DNA from: Micromonospora haikouensis
GTDB lineage: Bacteria; Actinomycetota; Actinomycetes; Mycobacteriales; Micromonosporaceae
Length of the DNA: 34,568 bases
NCBI RefSeq assembly: GCF_900091595.1
Contig: NZ_FMCW01000049.1
Coordinates: 1 to 34,568, forward strand
Direction of reading: 5' to 3'
Shown here in pieces: positions 24,219 through 32,590 of the stretch. The notes under the pieces were generated by a model. It saw only the letters and a list, made by a program, of their open reading frames with translations, did no database searches and was not told where the DNA came from. Numbering within the stretch: position 1 is the first letter of the stretch; every line of letters starts with the position of its first letter. Position numbers and translations under genes: made by a program.

Positions 24219-25427
24219 ATGTTGGACCCCGCAGTCCTGCGCCGGCTCGACGCCCTCCTCGCCGACGACGACCGGCAGCGGGCCGCGCGCTACCCGGGCC
24301 TGGCGCCGACGGGCCAGCCCGTGCACACCGTCTACGTGCCGGCCGACCGGTACGGCCCGGACACCGTCGACGAGTGGCGGGCCGCCGCGCTCGCGGCGCT
24401 CGACCGGCACGGCCCGCTGCCCGGCGTGGCCGACGTGCTGGCCGCCCGGGTCCGCGCCAAGCTCGCCGCCGAGCCCATCGAGGACCTGCGGATCGACTTC
24501 GAGGACGGGTACGGCGTCCGGGACGACGCCGAGGAGGACGCCGCCGTCCTGGCCGCCGCCACCGCGCTCGCCCGGGGGCCGGCGCCCCGCCACGTCGGGC
24601 TGCGGATCAAGTCGCTGGAGCCGGCGACGCGCCGCCGGGCGGTACGCACGCTCGACCTCTTCCTCGACGCGCTGCTGCGGCACCGGACCCTGCCCGACGG
24701 GTTCCGGGTGACCCTGCCGAAGGTGACGTCGCTGCCCCAGGTCGAGGCGATGGTGCAGCTCTGCGCCGAGTTGGAGGCCGCCCACCGGCTGCCGTCCCTG
24801 CGCTTCGAGATCCAGGTGGAGACCCCGCAGGCCGTGCTCGGGGCCGACGGCACCGCGACCGTCGCCCGGATGGTGCACGCCGCCGCCGGGCGCTGCGTCG
24901 GGCTGCACTACGGCACCTACGACTACTCCGCCGCGCTGGGGGTCGCCGCCGGCTGGCAGAGCCTGGAGCATCCGGTGGCCGACCACGCCAAGGCGGTGCT
25001 CCAGGTGGCGGCGGCCGGCACCGGGGTCGCGGTCAGCGACGGGTCGACCAACGTGCTGCCGGTCGGCGACCGCGCGGCGGTGCACGCCGGCTGGGAGCTG
25101 CACCTGCGGCTGGTCCGCCGGTCCCTGGAACGCGGCCTCTACCAGGGCTGGGACCTGCACCCCGGGCAGCTGCCCACCCGCTTCGCGGCGACGTTCGCCT
25201 TCTATCGGGACGGGCTGCCGGCGGCTGCCGGGCGGCTGCGGGCGTACCTCGACCGGGCCGACAGCGGCATCCTCGACGAGCCGGCCACCGCCCGGGCGCT
25301 CGCCGGGTTCCTGCTGCGCGGACTGGACTGCGGGGCGCTGGACGACGCCGAGGTGGTCGGCCTGGCCGGCGTCGACCGCTCCCACCTGCGCGAGACGGCC
25401 GGTGGCCGGCCGATGAGTTTGGGATGA
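24219..25427 (+). CDS. HpcH/HpaI aldolase-like protein (DUF6986 type)
   Basis: A 402-residue soluble protein with the barrel layout of the HpcH/HpaI aldolase and citrate lyase superfamily. LRIDFEDGYG (about residue 92) and RFEIQVETPQAVLG (about 200) hold the acidic residues that would bind Mg2+, and LHYGTYDYSAALG follows. It matches what I know of the DUF6986 group of actinobacterial aldolase-like proteins, whose reaction is unproven. The ATG at 24219 is six bases after GATGAT and lacks a ribosome site, so the mRNA may be leaderless. The reductase gene follows 46 bp downstream and may be co-transcribed. Confidence 0.75.
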   Translation: MLDPAVLRRLDALLADDDRQRAARYPGLAPTGQPVHTVYVPADRYGPDTVDEWRAAALAALDRHGPLPGVADVLAARVRAKLAAEPIEDLRIDFEDGYGVRDDAEEDAAVLAAATALARGPAPRHVGLRIKSLEPATRRRAVRTLDLFLDALLRHRTLPDGFRVTLPKVTSLPQVEAMVQLCAELEAAHRLPSLRFEIQVETPQAVLGADGTATVARMVHAAAGRCVGLHYGTYDYSAALGVAAGWQSLEHPVADHAKAVLQVAAAGTGVAVSDGSTNVLPVGDRAAVHAGWELHLRLVRRSLERGLYQGWDLHPGQLPTRFAATFAFYRDGLPAAAGRLRAYLDRADSGILDEPATARALAGFLLRGLDCGALDDAEVVGLAGVDRSHLRETAGGRPMSLG

Positions 25428-25473
25428 TGCGCCGGTCTGCCTACCGAATCACCTGATCCCAAGGGGGCATCCG

Positions 25474-26088
25474 ATGGCGAAGGTCATCTCCACGCTCTTC
25501 ATCTCGGCCGACGGGGTGGCCGAGATCGATCCCGACTGGCACATGCCGTACTTCGACGAGAACATGGGCCGCGCCGTCGGCGAGGACTACGACGCCGCCG
25601 ACGTGCTGCTCATCGGCCGCGAGACCTACGACAGCTTCGCCGGGGCCTGGCCCGACCGCGAGGCCGCCGGTGGGGACGACGCGCCGTTCGCCAAGCAGCT
25701 CGGGGACATGCGCAAGGTGGTCGTCTCGCGCCAGCCGCTGGAGTTCTCGTGGCGCAACTCCGAGCTGGTCGACGGCGATCTCCTGGAGGCTGTCGCCTCG
25801 CTCAGGTCCGACGCCGGCATCCGGGGCATTCTCATCCCCGGGTCGATCTCCGTGGTGCAGCAACTGCTCGCCGCGGGGCTGGTCGACGAGCTGCGCCTGC
25901 TGGTGCATCCGGTGGCGGCGCGCAAGGGGCGCCGGCTGTTCGACGAGGGGGACGCGCCGTACCACCTGAGGGTGACGGCGACGGAGGCGTATCCGACGGG
26001 CGTGCTCCGCGTGATCTACGCCCCGACCGTGGCACCCGGGAAGGTCGGCTACGACGAGATCAAGGACCAGGTGCCGGGCGGGAGGTAG
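25474..26088 (+). CDS. RibD/DHFR-like reductase family protein
   Basis: A 204-residue protein of the dihydrofolate reductase-like (RibD C-terminal) fold. It begins MAKVISTLFISADGVAE and shows VLLIGRETYDSF, DMRKVVVSR, IRGILIPGSISVVQQLLAAGLVDELRLLVHPV and a C-terminal strand pair ending LRVIYAP. The GILIPGS stretch would contact NADPH. Many actinobacterial copies exist with no assigned substrate, and it is unlikely to be the true folate enzyme. The ATG at 25474 follows aaggggg. It converges on the rRNA methyltransferase gene with only 13 bp between the stops and no visible hairpin. Confidence 0.85.
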   Translation: MAKVISTLFISADGVAEIDPDWHMPYFDENMGRAVGEDYDAADVLLIGRETYDSFAGAWPDREAAGGDDAPFAKQLGDMRKVVVSRQPLEFSWRNSELVDGDLLEAVASLRSDAGIRGILIPGSISVVQQLLAAGLVDELRLLVHPVAARKGRRLFDEGDAPYHLRVTATEAYPTGVLRVIYAPTVAPGKVGYDEIKDQVPGGR

Positions 26089-26101
26089 CGCACGGGTCGG
26101 G

Positions 26102-27004
26102 TCAGCGGCTCCGGCGGCCCGGGTAGGCCGGTCGCGTGGGCCGCCCGGAGCCGCGCCCCGCAGCCGGCCGCTCGGCCCGGGGCGGCTGCGGCGCGCGCCG
26201 CCGGTCGGCGAGGTTCCAGTGGGACCGCTCGTAGAGCGCGATCCCGGCGCAGACGGAGACGTTCAGCGACTCCGCGGCCGGGTTGATGGGGATCGACACC
26301 GAGTGGCTGGCGATGCTCTCGAAGGAGCTCGACGTGCCGGTCTTCTCGCTGCCGAGCAGGAGCGCGAGCTGCTCGTCGGCGTCGCGCAGGTCGCCGACCG
26401 CGAGGTCGCCCTCGGTGTCGAAGGCGACCAGGGGGACGCCGGTGCGCCGGAAGTGGGCGATGGCGTCGGCGCGCGACGCGAGCACGATCGGGAGCGAGAA
26501 GACGTAGCCCCGGCTGGCCCGGACCAGGCGTCGGTCCGCGATGGTGGTGAGGTCGCTGTCCACGAGCACGATGCCGCCGGCGCCGAGCGCGAAGGACGTG
26601 CGCACGATGGCGCCGATGTTGCCGACGATCTTCACGCCGTCCAGGACGATGATGTCGCCGGTCGTGCGGGCCAACTCGTCGAAGCTCCACGGCCTCGGGA
26701 CCCGGGCGATCCCGAACGCCTTGGGCTTCTTGTCCGTCTTGAACAGGTCGTTCATGATCGGTGCCCCGACCAGGCGGACCGGGATCTCCCGCTGCCGGCA
26801 GGCCGCGAGCACCTCGCCGGGCAGTGGGGTGGTCTCCACCCCGTAGACCTCGATGAACTCAAGCCCGGCGCGGATGCACTCGACCAGCGGCTCGGCGTCC
26901 TCGATGAGCACGGTGCGGACGACGGACCGCGAGGGTTTGGTGACGTCGGCGATCCGCTGCACGGCCGGATCCGACCGGTCGGTGATGACGTCGAGGTTTA
27001 CCAC
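26102..27004 (-). CDS. tsnR: Thiostrepton-resistance-type 23S rRNA 2'-O-methyltransferase
   Basis: A 300-residue SPOUT (SpoU) methyltransferase closely resembling Tsr of Streptomyces azureus from end to end, as recalled: SDPAVQRI.DVTKPSRS at the start, GLEFIEVYG, PVRL, then KIVGNIGAIVRTSFALGAGG (motif 1), LLLGSEKTG (motif 2) and ESLNVSVCAGIALYE (motif 3). Tsr methylates A1067 of 23S rRNA and blocks thiopeptide binding. After the usual end (NLADRR) there is an extra basic tail of about 30 residues rich in Pro, Arg and Gly. The GTG at 27004 is seven bases after TAGGGT without a ribosome site, so it is probably leaderless. It abuts broken ArsR and SRPBCC genes, which suggests insertion by transfer. 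No thiopeptide cluster is visible here. Confidence 0.85.
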   Translation of the reverse strand: MVNLDVITDRSDPAVQRIADVTKPSRSVVRTVLIEDAEPLVECIRAGLEFIEVYGVETTPLPGEVLAACRQREIPVRLVGAPIMNDLFKTDKKPKAFGIARVPRPWSFDELARTTGDIIVLDGVKIVGNIGAIVRTSFALGAGGIVLVDSDLTTIADRRLVRASRGYVFSLPIVLASRADAIAHFRRTGVPLVAFDTEGDLAVGDLRDADEQLALLLGSEKTGTSSSFESIASHSVSIPINPAAESLNVSVCAGIALYERSHWNLADRRRAPQPPRAERPAAGRGSGRPTRPAYPGRRSR

Positions 27005-27041
27005 GAAATCGACCCTAACAGAGGCGTGATCGGCCCCGTCC

Positions 27042-27308
27042 GTGGTGGACCGGCCGTTCGTGGTGGGCCAGCCCGCGGAGTCCGTCTCGGCGCTCGCCCG
27101 GCACTACCCGATGAGCTTCGCGGCCGTGCAGAAGCACGTCGCGGTGCTCGAGAGAGCCTCGCTCGTGACGAAGGAGCGGCGGGGGAGGGAGCAGCTCGTG
27201 CACGCGAACATGACCGTGCTCCGCCGGGCCGCCAGGCTCCTCGACGCGTACGAGGAGATCTGGCGGGAACGTGTGGCCCGCATCGACCAGCTGATCGCCG
27301 AAGACTGA
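27042..27308 (+). pseudogene. ArsR-family regulator, N-terminally truncated
   Basis: The frame encodes SVSALARHYPMSFAAVQKHVAVLERASLV, the recognition half of an ArsR winged helix, followed by the intact wing and C-terminal helix (REQLVHANMTVL to QLIAED). The preceding 15 residues do not resemble the first two helices (the usual LSDPTRRAIV segment), and only 37 bp separate this frame from the divergent tsnR start. The 5' third of the gene is missing. Regulators of this type are usually followed by an SRPBCC gene, as here (17 bp away), and both are damaged. Confidence 0.65.
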
Positions 27309-27324
27309 GAGAGGAAACCGAACC

Positions 27325-27680
27325 ATGCCCGTGACGAGCATCCAGAAGGACGCCGAGGCGTTGACGCTGACCTTCGTCGCCGAGTTCGACGCCGGGATCG
27401 AGCGTGTGTGGCAGGTGTGGGCGGACGCCCGCCAGCTGGAGCGGTGGTGGGGGCCGCCGACCTGGCCGGCCACGGCTTCTCGGACGAGCACGGCACCCCG
27501 ACCGACACCGACCGGCCGACCCACGCCGTCGCGACGCTGACGGCCGACGGTGCGCGCACCCGACTGACGCTGGTCAGCAGCTTCGTCGACGCCGAGCAGC
27601 TCGAGCGAATGGTGAACATGGGCATGGAGGAGGGCCTCCGCGAGGCCCTGGGCCAGATCGACGGCCTGCTCGCCGGGTAG
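27325..27680 (+). pseudogene. SRPBCC (AHSA1-type) gene with internal deletion and frameshift
   Basis: A good start (ATG 27325 with gagagagg upstream) encodes the SRPBCC/AHSA1 N-terminus up to ERVWQVWADARQLERWWGPP, then leaves frame at about 27475. A second frame from about 27475 gives the family's C-terminal part (GFSDEHGTP, then MVNMGMEEGLREALGQIDGLLAG). About 40 residues that normally join these parts are absent. This is a real deletion with a frame change, so the gene is dead. Intact relatives are ligand-binding proteins paired with ArsR regulators. Confidence 0.75.
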
Positions 27681-27749
27681 GGCCAGCGCCACCCGAAGAC
27701 TCGGTCCAGCGTCCTGGTTCGCACCGGTCCCCTTGGCTAGCTTGGGCGT

Positions 27750-28094
27750 ATGACGTCGACGACCACGCTGCTCAGGGCGGTGATGCGGCCTGGCTTCCTC
27801 CTGTCGACGTGGCCGTGGCGCGGGATCGCCTACACCGCGACCACGGCCGTGGCCGCGGGTCTGCTCTGGCTCGTACTCTCCTTCCCGCTGGCTCCGCTGG
27901 CCCTGGCCGTCGGGGTGCTCGAGGCGGAAGGGGCGCGGGCGGTCGGGGGCGGCGCCACACTGGTGGGCCGGCACCTACGTGTCGGTCGCGGTGGTGCTCA
28001 GCCTGGTCGGGGTGGGCCTGCTCGCGCTGACGGTGCCGAGGCTGGCCACCGGCGGGTCCTCGCCGTCCTCACGTACCTGCGGGGTCGACCGTGA
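27750..28094 (+). pseudogene. Degraded sensor-domain-like membrane protein
   Basis: The first 50 residues (RPGFLLSTWPWRGIAYTATT and two hydrophobic segments) resemble the start of actinobacterial putative sensor-domain proteins. From about 27930, at a G5 run, this frame becomes Gly/Arg/Ala-rich, while the neighbouring frame (27961-28045) encodes a clear membrane helix (YVSVAVVLSLVGVGLLAL). The original frame looks natural again at the end (RRVLAVLTYLRGRP). Two compensating shifts, or junctions of small deletions, would explain this. At 114 residues it is shorter than usual for the family. ATG 27750 follows TAGCTT by six bases, a leaderless layout. Confidence 0.5.
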
Positions 28095-28150
28095 CCCACG
28101 ACCGGGACGGCGGGCCCCGCTCACCCACTCGATCGATCCAGGGAGCCCTC

Positions 28151-29011
28151 GTGATCAGTTCCGCTGCCCCGCCGCGCCCGGCTGGCGCCTCCGGCCGGGT
28201 CATCGCCGCGCTCGGCGTACTCGCCGCGGCCCTGGTCGTCGCCTTCGTCGTCGCCCCGCCCGCGCTGACGGCGGACCGGGCGGGTGGCATCGTCGACAGG
28301 CGCGACCTCAGCGAGGCCCTGCGGGCGGCGTTCGTCGCATACTGGCGCTCCGGCGACCGGGACCTTCCCCCGGACCTGGCGCGGGTGGTCGACTACTGGT
28401 CCCGCTACCACCTGGTCAAGGCCGTGCTCGCCGCGCTGTTGCTGACCGTGCTGGTCGCCCTCGGCTTTCGTCTCGCCAGGGCGTTCGTGACGACCGGCGG
28501 TCTCGGGGCGGGGAAGCGGGCCGCCCTCGCGGCGGCCGGCGTCCTCGTCGCGGTGCTCGCGCCGTTCTCGTTGGCGATGGTGATGGCCAACGTCCAGGGT
28601 GCCGTCGCGCCCTTCGCCTCGTTGCTGCCGATGCTGACCGAAGGCGTGACCGACGCGGACCTCGCCGACACCCTGACCCAGGTCGAGCAGGGACTGGCCG
28701 AGTCGGGCGGCACCGGCGGCAGCAGCTCGCCCGCCCTCGACCTCATGATCGACGACTTCTCCTGGTATCACGAGGCGATGGCCGGGACGGCCGCTGTCGT
28801 GGCGGTGGTCCTCGTCGCCACGAGCGTGCTGGCCTGGCGGAGATTCGCGGCGACCCGCCCCGCTGACCGGCGCAGGCGGCAGGTGCTCGCGGCGTACGGC
28901 CTTCTCTCGGCGCTGTTGCTGCTGCCGGCGGTCGCACTGGCGGTGGCGAACGCGACCACTGCGGCGGACCCGGCACCGGCGCTCCTGGCCTTCTTCCAGG
29001 GCGGCTGGTGA
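28151..29011 (+). CDS. Hypothetical four-helix membrane protein
   Basis: A 286-residue membrane protein with helices at about 17-37, 95-115, 130-155 and 210-230, plus a C-terminal one near 255-275. A soluble loop (about 38-90) reads IVDRRDLSEALRAAFVAYWRSGDRDLP. I do not recognise the family. The GTG at 28151 is chosen because gggag lies 6 bases upstream. An alternative GTG at 28091 overlaps the preceding stop (GTGA) and would add 20 residues. It converges on the AraC gene 16 bp away. Confidence 0.6.
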   Translation: MISSAAPPRPAGASGRVIAALGVLAAALVVAFVVAPPALTADRAGGIVDRRDLSEALRAAFVAYWRSGDRDLPPDLARVVDYWSRYHLVKAVLAALLLTVLVALGFRLARAFVTTGGLGAGKRAALAAAGVLVAVLAPFSLAMVMANVQGAVAPFASLLPMLTEGVTDADLADTLTQVEQGLAESGGTGGSSSPALDLMIDDFSWYHEAMAGTAAVVAVVLVATSVLAWRRFAATRPADRRRRQVLAAYGLLSALLLLPAVALAVANATTAADPAPALLAFFQGGW

Positions 29012-29027
29012 TCGAGGTTCCCCCTGG

Positions 29028-29477
29028 TCAGGTCGCCTGGTGCCGGGGAGTGTCCCGGACGGGCCTGGTCACCTGCTTCGACACGCAGGCCGGCAGCCCC
29101 ACGGTGCTGAGCGCCGCGCGCTGCCGGTAGGTGCCGGGCGGCATCCCCACCAGCTCGGTGAAGCGGGTGCTGAAGGTGCCCAGCGACGCGCAGCCGACCG
29201 CGAAACAGACCTCGGTGACGCTGAGGTCGCCACGGCGCAACAGCGCCATCGCGCGCTCGATGCGTCGCGTCATCAGGTAGGAGTACGGCGACTCGCCGTA
29301 GGCGAGGCGGAACTGGCGGCTGAGGTGGCCGGCCGACATGTTCGCCCCCCGGGCGAGCGCCTCCACGTCCAGCGGCTGGGCGTAGTCCCGGTCGATCCGG
29401 TCGCGGACCCGCCGCAGCCGCGCGAGGTCACGCAGGCGCTGGGCTTCGGCGGCACCGCTGGTCACTCCCGGGATCAT
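29028..29477 (-). CDS. Small AraC-family regulator without a sensing domain
   Basis: A 149-residue protein made almost only of the double helix-turn-helix of the AraC family: LDVEALARGANMSAGHLSRQF (first) and LSVTEVCFAVGCASLGTFSTRF (second), then GMPPGTYR. The tail LSTVGLPACVSKQVTRPVR is characteristic of a short AraC group that is normally followed by a VOC/glyoxalase-type gene. Here the next DNA is the convergent membrane protein gene, so the partner is missing. The ATG at 29477 follows acgggg. It may regulate a gene elsewhere or be a leftover of a lost pair. Confidence 0.8.
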   Translation of the reverse strand: MIPGVTSGAAEAQRLRDLARLRRVRDRIDRDYAQPLDVEALARGANMSAGHLSRQFRLAYGESPYSYLMTRRIERAMALLRRGDLSVTEVCFAVGCASLGTFSTRFTELVGMPPGTYRQRAALSTVGLPACVSKQVTRPVRDTPRHQAT

Positions 29478-29607
29478 GCCACCCCGTCCGCGCCGCGACG
29501 AAGGACCGTGCCGTGGGCATCGCCATCTCCTGCGGTCGCTCCCTCCTGAGCGCCGATCGGTGACGTAGAGTGGCCGTCTCGCTCGACGGCCCACCCCACC
29601 GGGCTCC

Positions 29608-29731
29608 CTTTGCTCTGCACCCACCTGCGCAACAGCCACGTAGCGTCATCGGTCGTTGCGGCCTTGATCGTCCGTGCTCTGGTGTGAGCGCTGGTCAGGC
29701 GAGGTGCTGCGCCGATGGGTGCAGAGCAAAG
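29608..29731. repeat. MITE-like element or structured RNA, 124 bp
   Basis: The 16-bp sequence ctttgctctgcaccca (29608-29623) recurs as an exact reverse complement at 29716-29731, enclosing 92 bp without a coding frame. The pairing extends imperfectly inward (about 9 of 13 further positions). Perfect terminal repeats around a short non-coding core are the shape of a miniature inverted-repeat element; a folded non-coding RNA is the alternative. It sits in the 443-bp gap (29478-29920) between the AraC and large protease genes, where no gene was found. Confidence 0.55.
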
Positions 29732-29874
29732 CGGTCGAGGGCATCGGTGGGGGCCGGAGGAGAATCACGAAGAGTCAGGTCGACTGGCCGCAGGGTGCGC
29801 GGCCCCGCGATCATCACGGGGAGTGCCCAAGGCGTGCCGGGTGCCGCGGCCCACCGGAGGCTGCCCAGCCGGGA

Positions 29875-29898
29875 GGGCCCGGCCGAACGGCCGGGCCC
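29875..29898 (-). terminator. 10-bp stem terminator after the large protease
   Basis: The arms gggcccggcc and ggccgggccc form a perfect 10-bp stem with loop gaac, 22 bp beyond the stop of the large S8 protease gene. Confidence 0.7.
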
Positions 29899-29920
29899 CG
29901 GTGACCGACGGACGCCCGGG

Positions 29921-32461
29921 TCAGGGCGTGGCCACCTGGATCCGCACCGGCACGGAGTCCACGCCGACCAGCCCGGCCGAGTCGAAGACCTCCAGCCACA
30001 CCGACCAGGTGGTGACGTTGCCCGCGCCCAGGCCCAGCTCCGCGCTGAAGCCGGCGCAGCTCTTCGGCAGGACGATGTCGTCGACCGGGCCGCCGGTGGG
30101 CACCGCGCTGCCCTGGCAGAGCACCTTCTTGACGCCGCCGTCGCCGTAGGCGGTCCACCGGTAGCGGGTCCCGGCGACCGCGCCGTCCTCCACGTCGGTG
30201 ACCGTGCCGGCGAACGCGACGACCTTCGGCTTGCCGTCGATCGCCGACAGGTCCAGCGCCGCCGCCGGCTTGGTGATCGTGGCGGTCGGCCGGTTCTGCC
30301 CGGCCAGCAGCGCGGCGACCGTGAAGCTGCGCTGCGCGCTCGCGCCGCCGGCCGTGAACGTCGCCGTGTACGACCCCGCCGTGACCTTGCCGGCCGGCAG
30401 GAGGGCCAGGTGCCCGGTCTGCTGGTGGACCACCGTCCCGCCCCGCCGGACCGTCCAGGACGCCTCGGCGTCGGGCACCGGCCCGAACGCGTCCGGGTCG
30501 TGTGACGTGCCGACCAGACTGACGGACTGGCCCGGGGCGAGCGTCAACCCGACCGGAGGCGAGATGATGGCCGCGGTCGTCGGGCTGTCCACCACCGTGA
30601 CGGAGACGGTCGCCGAGCCGGTGCGCCCGAGGCCGTCGGTGGCCTTGGCCGTGATGACGTGGGTGCCGGGCGACAGCGACGGCACGAACGTCTGCGACTC
30701 GTGGCCCAGCACGCCGTCGAGGCTGCTGATCCAGGTGATCGGGAGCTGCTTGCCGAGGAAGTCGGTCGCCATGCCCCACAGGTCGACCGACTGGCCCACC
30801 CCGACGTGCTGCCCGGTCGTCGGCGCGCTGATGCTCACCGCGGGCTTGTCGACCTTGACCCCCAGTGCCTTGGCGACGGCGGCCAGGGCGTCGATGCGGC
30901 GCTGGCTGCCCGTCACGTGGGCACCGAGCCCGCCGACGTGCGCGGTGTCGTTGAGGATGTCCCGGACCTGCGCGGCGGTCAGGCTCGGGTCGGCGGCCAT
31001 CACCAGCGCGGCGACGCCACCCACGAACGGCGCGGCGACGCTCGTGCCGCAGGCGTCGGACCGGGTCTCGTTGACGGCCGGGTTGCCGGGGTCCTTGAGT
31101 CCCATGACGCAGTAGGGGCCGTAGATCTCCACCGAGGTGGTCAGGTCGCTGGTGCCGTAGTTCGACTTGTTCGCCAGCGTCGCGTCCGTCCTCATGCCGC
31201 CCACGCACATGACGTGGGTGCTCTCGCACGGCACGTAGAGGGTGTCGCCGTCGATGTTCACGGCGTCGTTGCCGGCGGACGAGACGATCAGTGCGCCCGT
31301 GTCGCGGACGTGCTTCATCCGCCGGTCGGTCCACTTGCTGGCGTGGGACTTGCCGAGGTTCACGTCCCGGGTGAAGCTGAGGTTGACCACGTCCGGGTGG
31401 CTCGCCTCGGCAGCCTTCTCCAGCCGGCGCAGCACCGTCCAGTAGTCGATGCCGTTGCGCACGGCGACCAGCTCGTCGACCACCGGCCCGGCCGGCCCGG
31501 CGGTGCCGTAGCCGTTGTCGACCCGGCCCATCGCGGCGAGCACCACGTCCGTGGCGTGCCACGGGCAGGGATTGCCGCCCGTGCAGTCGTTGGTGTTGGT
31601 CTTGCCCCACTCCACCGAGTGCAGGGACACCTTGGTCGGGAAGTCGGGGTTGGACTGGAACCCGCCGTCCTGCACCAGGTATTTCACCTGCTTGGTCAGC
31701 TTGCCCTTGGCCTCCAGCAGCTGCCAGGCCGGCGCGACCCCGATGTCCATCGCGCCGCCGTACTCCATGAACATCCAGTCGAAGACGTTGTTGGTGATGT
31801 CGGGGGCCTCGTAGACCTCGCCGTCGACGATGCCGGTCGGCTCCACCAGCCAGTCGAGGACCAGCTCGGTCCCCGCCCGCCACTCGGCGGCGGCGAGCGC
31901 GAGCAGCCGCAGCGCCCGCTCGTCGCCGACCCGGTAGGCCCCGGACTGGCCCGGCTCGGCGGCCCGCAGGTCCTCGACCAGCTTGGCCGGGTCTGCGCGG
32001 TCGGCGTCCACCCGAACCAGGTGGTCCTGCCCCTGCTCGTCCGGCGCGAACGAGTCGAGCACCTGACCGCCCCAGCGGGTCAGGAAGGCGTCCAACTCGG
32101 CCTGGTCGGCGACCCGCACCATCACCTCGTCGAGCACCAGGCCGGCGGGCGAACCGTCCGGCCCGGCCACCACGCCGAGCTGCCGGTCGGTGCCGAGCCG
32201 GCCGACGGGGTCGATCGGCAGCCGGGGAGCGGGCAGCCCCGGGTCGATCCGGAAGGCCAGCGGTTCGCCGCCGGTGCCGCCGGGCGTCGCGGCCGAGCCG
32301 GCGGGTGCCGGCGCGGCGGTGGTGGTGGTTGGCGCCGGCGCCGCGACGGCGGCCGCCCCGGTGTTCGTGACCATGCCTGCGGCGAGCGCCGCCGCCACGG
32401 CGGCGGCCAGGAACCGGCGCGGTACGGCGGCGGTACGGCGGCTGGCGGGTGTCGGTGTCAT
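29921..32461 (-). CDS. Large divergent S8 serine protease with Ig-like tail
   Basis: An 846-residue secreted protein. After a signal peptide (about 1-42) and a long N-terminal region comes a subtilase domain with Asp in YLVQDGGF (about 265), His in CPWHATDVV (about 302), Asn in SSAGND (about 398) and Ser in CGTSVAAP (about 474). The usual GHGT around the His is changed to PWHA, a notable deviation, though the triad is complete. Two Ig-like or PKD-like modules follow (about 540-720, with PGTHVITAKATDGLGRTGSA), then another beta domain. The ATG at 32461 has gaggag 6 bases upstream. It is transcribed divergently from the membrane-tethered sigma gene, 129 bp away, and may be its target. It may process surface proteins. 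Confidence 0.82.
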   Translation of the reverse strand: MTPTPASRRTAAVPRRFLAAAVAAALAAGMVTNTGAAAVAAPAPTTTTAAPAPAGSAATPGGTGGEPLAFRIDPGLPAPRLPIDPVGRLGTDRQLGVVAGPDGSPAGLVLDEVMVRVADQAELDAFLTRWGGQVLDSFAPDEQGQDHLVRVDADRADPAKLVEDLRAAEPGQSGAYRVGDERALRLLALAAAEWRAGTELVLDWLVEPTGIVDGEVYEAPDITNNVFDWMFMEYGGAMDIGVAPAWQLLEAKGKLTKQVKYLVQDGGFQSNPDFPTKVSLHSVEWGKTNTNDCTGGNPCPWHATDVVLAAMGRVDNGYGTAGPAGPVVDELVAVRNGIDYWTVLRRLEKAAEASHPDVVNLSFTRDVNLGKSHASKWTDRRMKHVRDTGALIVSSAGNDAVNIDGDTLYVPCESTHVMCVGGMRTDATLANKSNYGTSDLTTSVEIYGPYCVMGLKDPGNPAVNETRSDACGTSVAAPFVGGVAALVMAADPSLTAAQVRDILNDTAHVGGLGAHVTGSQRRIDALAAVAKALGVKVDKPAVSISAPTTGQHVGVGQSVDLWGMATDFLGKQLPITWISSLDGVLGHESQTFVPSLSPGTHVITAKATDGLGRTGSATVSVTVVDSPTTAAIISPPVGLTLAPGQSVSLVGTSHDPDAFGPVPDAEASWTVRRGGTVVHQQTGHLALLPAGKVTAGSYTATFTAGGASAQRSFTVAALLAGQNRPTATITKPAAALDLSAIDGKPKVVAFAGTVTDVEDGAVAGTRYRWTAYGDGGVKKVLCQGSAVPTGGPVDDIVLPKSCAGFSAELGLGAGNVTTWSVWLEVFDSAGLVGVDSVPVRIQVATP

Positions 32462-32590
32462 GAGCGTCTCCTCGGTGTCGGCGGTGCGCTGACACCGGTG
32501 GGAGCGTGGACGGGTCGGCATGCCAACAGAAACGCACCGGGTTTATCTCTTCCGTTCTACTGGACCGGTCGGAGAGCGGTGGGGGCACGG

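Noticed and set aside
24374..25456. 360-codon alternative frame inside the DUF6986-like gene
   Set aside because: Arg/Pro/Gly-rich with no motif; the overlapping frame has a recognisable barrel with metal-binding acids.
30659..32590. Long upstream extension of the sigma factor frame
   Set aside because: It is antisense to the large S8 protease; the sigma region 2 motif and the site before ATG 32591 fix the real start.
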